Position numbers and translations under genes: made by a program. From Eudoraea sp. (lineage in GTDB: Bacteria > Bacteroidota > Bacteroidia > Flavobacteriales > Flavobacteriaceae), in assembly GCA_013041785.1 (NCBI GenBank), contig JABDRK010000094.1, positions 1 through 8,486 on the forward strand: a DNA stretch of 8,486 nucleotides, given 5' to 3'. This document shows positions 6,757-8,486 of the stretch, one piece after another (position 1 is the first letter of the stretch; each line of letters opens with the position of its first letter). The notes under the pieces were generated by a model that was not told the origin of the DNA, ran no database searches, and worked only from the letters and a program-made list of their open reading frames with translations.

Positions 6757-7329
6757 CTAGAACAGTCCGTTGATATTGGTGGCGAAGAGTTTCACCGCTA
6801 TGGCCAGCAACACCACGCCAAACACCTTTCGGATTACTCCCAGGCCATTGTTCCCGAGGATCCTGCCAATTTTAGCAGAAGACTTCAACACCAGATATAC
6901 AAATATAATATTAATGACTATGGCCACGATGATATTCTCGACATAGAATTCTGCCCGCAGGGCCAGCAGGGCAGTCATTGTGCCTGCTCCCGCGATCAGT
7001 GGAAAGGCGATTGGCACAACAGAAGCTGTTTCCGGTTTTTCGTCGCGGTGCAGGTTGACCCCTAGAATCATTTCAATTGCCAGAAAGAACATTACAAATG
7101 CACCGGCTACAGCAAAAGAATTCACGTCTACCCGGATGAGATTCAGGATCTCCTCACCAACAAAAAGAAAGGCCACCATAATACTGGCGGCTATAATGGA
7201 GGCTTTTTCAGACTGGATATGCCCCACTTTATTCCGGAGACTGATGATAATCGGGACGCTGCCAACAATATCAATCACTGCAAATAATATCATACTGGCC
7301 GTAGCGATTTCTCTAAAATTGAAATTCAT
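6757..7329 (-). CDS. MarC family integral membrane protein
   Basis: A 190-residue inner-membrane protein of the MarC (UPF0056) family with about six transmembrane helices. Family motifs are visible: FAVIDIVGSVPI in the first helix (Asp20, Pro26) and PIAFPLIAGAGTMT at about 106-119 after a polar loop. A NGLGVIRKVFGVVLLAIAVK stretch leads into the last helix. MarC was once linked to multiple antibiotic resistance in E. coli, but that link was withdrawn and the function remains unknown. I chose the ATG at 7329; the frame runs ten codons further to a TTG at 7359, but those bases overlap a likely -7 element and lie ahead of the usual family start. The small two-helix protein is encoded 38 bases downstream. 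The gene is divergent from the DUF3109 gene. Confidence 0.9.
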   Translation of the reverse strand: MNFNFREIATASMILFAVIDIVGSVPIIISLRNKVGHIQSEKASIIAASIMVAFLFVGEEILNLIRVDVNSFAVAGAFVMFFLAIEMILGVNLHRDEKPETASVVPIAFPLIAGAGTMTALLALRAEFYVENIIVAIVINIIFVYLVLKSSAKIGRILGNNGLGVIRKVFGVVLLAIAVKLFATNINGLF

Positions 7330-7356
7330 CCTAATACCGTTTAAATTAAAACTCTG

Positions 7357-7364
7357 CAAATGTA
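7357..7364 (-). promoter_or_regulatory. likely -7 promoter element of marC operon
   Basis: On the minus strand the octamer TACATTTG matches TAnnTTTG and ends 27 bases before the MarC ATG at 7329. No TTG is seen at the -33 distance. It supports the shorter MarC start, since transcription would begin after the TTG alternative. Confidence 0.45.
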
Positions 7365-7430
7365 CGTGTTCGATAAGAATTTGGATCTCACTGACGAAAA
7401 ATTTATCAGCCCGAAAGAAGCACTTTACCC

Positions 7431-7438
7431 TATCTTTG
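7431..7438 (+). promoter_or_regulatory. likely -7 promoter element of the DUF3109 gene
   Basis: An exact TATCTTTG, ending 18 bases before the ATG at 7457. The surrounding CTATCTTTG is the same as upstream of the TerB-J gene (2941-2949) and, on the minus strand, close to that of the bacilliredoxin gene. No convincing -33 TTG is present. Confidence 0.5.
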
Positions 7439-7456
7439 CCAACAAATTAAAAACGC

Positions 7457-8029
7457 ATGTTTCAGCTGGGAAACACCTTAATTTCGGAGGATATCCTCGA
7501 ACAGGATTTTGTCTGCAATATCCAGGCCTGTAAAGGCGCGTGTTGTGTCGAAGGAGAAGCCGGCGCCCCCCTTGAGGATGAGGAAACTGCCATACTGGAC
7601 AGAATATATAATGAGGTTAAACCCTTTCTCAGGCTCCAGGGGGTGGAAGCCATTGATGCCCAAGGCACCTTTATAAAAGGGCAGGATGGGGAATGGGAGA
7701 CGCCCCTGGTAAACAATAAAGAGTGCGCCTATACCATTTTTAACGATAAGGGAATTGCGAAGTGCGGGCTTGAAGCAGCTTATGAGGCTGGTGCCACAAC
7801 CTGGAAAAAACCAATTTCCTGCCATTTGTATCCAATAAGGGTCAAGGAATACAGCAAGCTCACCGCGGTTAATTATCATAAATGGCAAATCTGCAATCCT
7901 GCATGTGAATTCGGGAAAAGCCTGCAAGTACCGGTATACAAATTTGTTAAGGATGCCCTGGTCCGAAAGTTTGGTGAGGCCTGGTACAAAGAATTGGAAA
8001 CCGTGGCCCGTGAACATCCTAAATCTTAA
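7457..8029 (+). CDS. DUF3109 family cysteine-rich protein (YkgJ-like cluster)
   Basis: A complete 190-residue soluble protein of the DUF3109 family. Nine cysteines are present: Cys20, Cys25, Cys29 and Cys30 in CNIQACKGACC, Cys90 in NKECAY, Cys103, Cys122 in ISCHLYP, and Cys146 and Cys150 in CNPAC. The KGACC motif and the later PISCHLYPI segment are shared with the wider YkgJ/CxxCxxCC group, whose cysteines are thought to hold a zinc or iron-sulfur cluster. Which metal this protein binds, and what reaction it takes part in, is unknown. The ATG at 7457 fits the family start and lies just after a -7 promoter element. It is divergent from marC. Only weak terminator-like structure follows (a 6-bp stem at 8037-8059), so read-through into the small genes downstream is possible. 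Confidence 0.88.
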   Translation: MFQLGNTLISEDILEQDFVCNIQACKGACCVEGEAGAPLEDEETAILDRIYNEVKPFLRLQGVEAIDAQGTFIKGQDGEWETPLVNNKECAYTIFNDKGIAKCGLEAAYEAGATTWKKPISCHLYPIRVKEYSKLTAVNYHKWQICNPACEFGKSLQVPVYKFVKDALVRKFGEAWYKELETVAREHPKS

Positions 8030-8036
8030 TGCTATA

Positions 8037-8059
8037 CCTGAAAATTTCTCACCTTCAGG
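8037..8059 (+). terminator. weak hairpin after the DUF3109 gene
   Basis: CCTGAA (8037-8042) and TTCAGG (8054-8059) can form a 6-bp stem with an 11-base loop just after the stop codon. No T-run follows, so this is at best a weak terminator or an RNA end-protecting hairpin. Confidence 0.2.
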
Positions 8060-8152
8060 CAGCTAATATTTACCTTTCGTAGAACTTTTTGTGCAGGTTA
8101 TAGGTTATTTTTCCTATTTCGGGTAACCCTGGCGATTTTTACTATTGCTGAT

Positions 8153-8308
8153 ATGTTCAGCTCAATATTCCCGGACAGCGATAAGGGAAGTTACCATGTT
8201 AAGAAGTATTACACCCGTCAACGCAAAACTTTGGGGCGTTTTGGAAACGATGTAATCAACTTAGAAATGTCAGATAACTTTCTTACAACTAAATCTGGGA
8301 ATGAATAA
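8153..8308 (+). CDS. possible small protein, 51 residues, unknown
   Basis: An ATG-started frame of 51 codons ending in TAA, with a mixed, soluble and basic composition (KGSYHVKKYYTRQRKTLGRFG, then LEMSDNF and a polar end). I do not recognise it. The frame stays open upstream to about 8042, and the part just before the ATG would encode a hydrophobic stretch (LFFLFRVTLAIFTIAD) with no normal start codon in frame. So either the ATG is the true start, or a rare start (CTG at 8129) or a frame change lies upstream. A TAnnTTTC-like box at 8071-8078 could drive it. The next small gene begins 12 bases after its stop, consistent with a two-gene unit. The evidence is frame and spacing only. Confidence 0.35.
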   Translation: MFSSIFPDSDKGSYHVKKYYTRQRKTLGRFGNDVINLEMSDNFLTTKSGNE

Positions 8309-8320
8309 ATAGCCGTAACC

Positions 8321-8482
8321 ATGAGAAAGAGTGTAATCTTTTTTGCCATTTTGCTGTTTGTATTATTCCTTGCCGTGGTCTCTGAGCGTAAGGACCGCGA
8401 GGAATTTACCAAAGACATGGTAATGAGTGAAGAAACCACCGCCCAAAATCTGGAACCTGACTTTGATCTGGAGCTGCCTTAA
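8321..8482 (+). CDS. possible small membrane-anchored protein, 53 residues
   Basis: An ATG-started frame of 53 codons that ends in TAA four bases before the window edge. It starts with a basic residue pair and a strong hydrophobic helix (about residues 5-20, SVIFFAILLFVLFLAVV). It then turns into a charged, increasingly acidic tail (SERKDREEF, later NLEPDFDLELP). That layout is typical of single-pass small membrane proteins or a protein with an uncleaved signal. No lipobox cysteine is present. I know no family for it. It lies 12 bases after the 51-codon frame on the same strand. An antisense frame (8218-8439) covers the same bases, but it lacks a plausible protein character. What follows is outside the window, so it is not known whether this gene leads a longer operon. 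Confidence 0.45.
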   Translation: MRKSVIFFAILLFVLFLAVVSERKDREEFTKDMVMSEETTAQNLEPDFDLELP

Positions 8483-8486
8483 GCTT

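Noticed and set aside
6980..7450. 156-codon plus-strand frame opposite marC
   Set aside because: It lies antisense to a clear MarC gene, has a serine, threonine and isoleucine rich, protein-unlike composition, and has no family motif. It is a mirror effect of the codon pattern on the other strand.
7478..8017. 179-codon minus-strand frame opposite the DUF3109 gene
   Set aside because: The plus strand encodes a full DUF3109 protein with its cysteine motifs; the antisense frame has no recognisable domain.
8218..8439. 73-codon minus-strand frame at the right edge
   Set aside because: It overlaps the two small plus-strand candidates, has low-complexity serine-rich composition and no promoter-like element, and reads as a shadow.
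1..8486. Search for a novel defence, mobile or CRISPR-like system
   Set aside because: No direct repeat array, transposase, integrase, tRNA attachment site, nuclease or toxin-antitoxin pair is visible; the genes look like resident core genes.

Overview
The window looks like ordinary chromosomal sequence from a member of the Bacteroidota, most likely a marine-type Flavobacteriaceae. Three signs point there. The gene set (SPL-type radical SAM protein, BrxA-type bacilliredoxin, HupE/UreJ-like protein, dCMP deaminase followed by an S41 protease, MarC, DUF3109) reads like flavobacterial core genes. Start codons have almost no Shine-Dalgarno sequence. Several starts are preceded by the Bacteroidota -7 promoter element TAnnTTTG, three times as the exact octamer TATCTTTG. 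Base composition is fairly even and no transposase, phage gene, tRNA, rRNA or CRISPR array is visible.

Layout, left to right. The C-terminal end of a PA0069-family radical SAM protein runs into the window on the + strand (1-375). Convergent to it is a minus-strand pair with a 4-base ATGA overlap: a 1-acyl-glycerol-3-phosphate acyltransferase-like enzyme (1116-1853) followed by a YedJ-like HD hydrolase (460-1119). Divergent from these is a two-repeat YegP/DUF1508 protein (2031-2363). It shares a perfect 16-bp bidirectional terminator with the convergent bacilliredoxin gene (2428-2838, minus). From about 2942 a plus-strand run follows: a membrane-anchored TerB-DnaJ protein of DjlA type, a HupE/UreJ-like polytopic membrane protein, a zinc dCMP deaminase with a non-ATG start, and a periplasmic S41 C-terminal processing protease whose ATG directly abuts the deaminase stop codon. 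Convergent to this is a minus-strand pair, MarC and a 67-residue two-helix membrane protein. Divergent from MarC is a cysteine-rich DUF3109 protein (7457-8029). The last 450 bases hold two possible very small genes (8153-8308 and 8321-8482); the second has an N-terminal membrane helix.

Functionally the region is a mix: membrane lipid synthesis, thiol redox, envelope proteolysis, pyrimidine nucleotide supply, chaperone recruitment at the membrane and several conserved genes of unknown role. There is no sign that the genes form one pathway. I found no convincing undescribed multi-gene system. The points most worth a second look are the small genes at the right edge, a gene-like coding remnant between the first two genes, the non-ATG start of the deaminase, the recurring promoter octamer, and the conserved proteins of unknown function (small MarC-linked membrane protein, DUF3109, the TerB-J/HupE-like pair).
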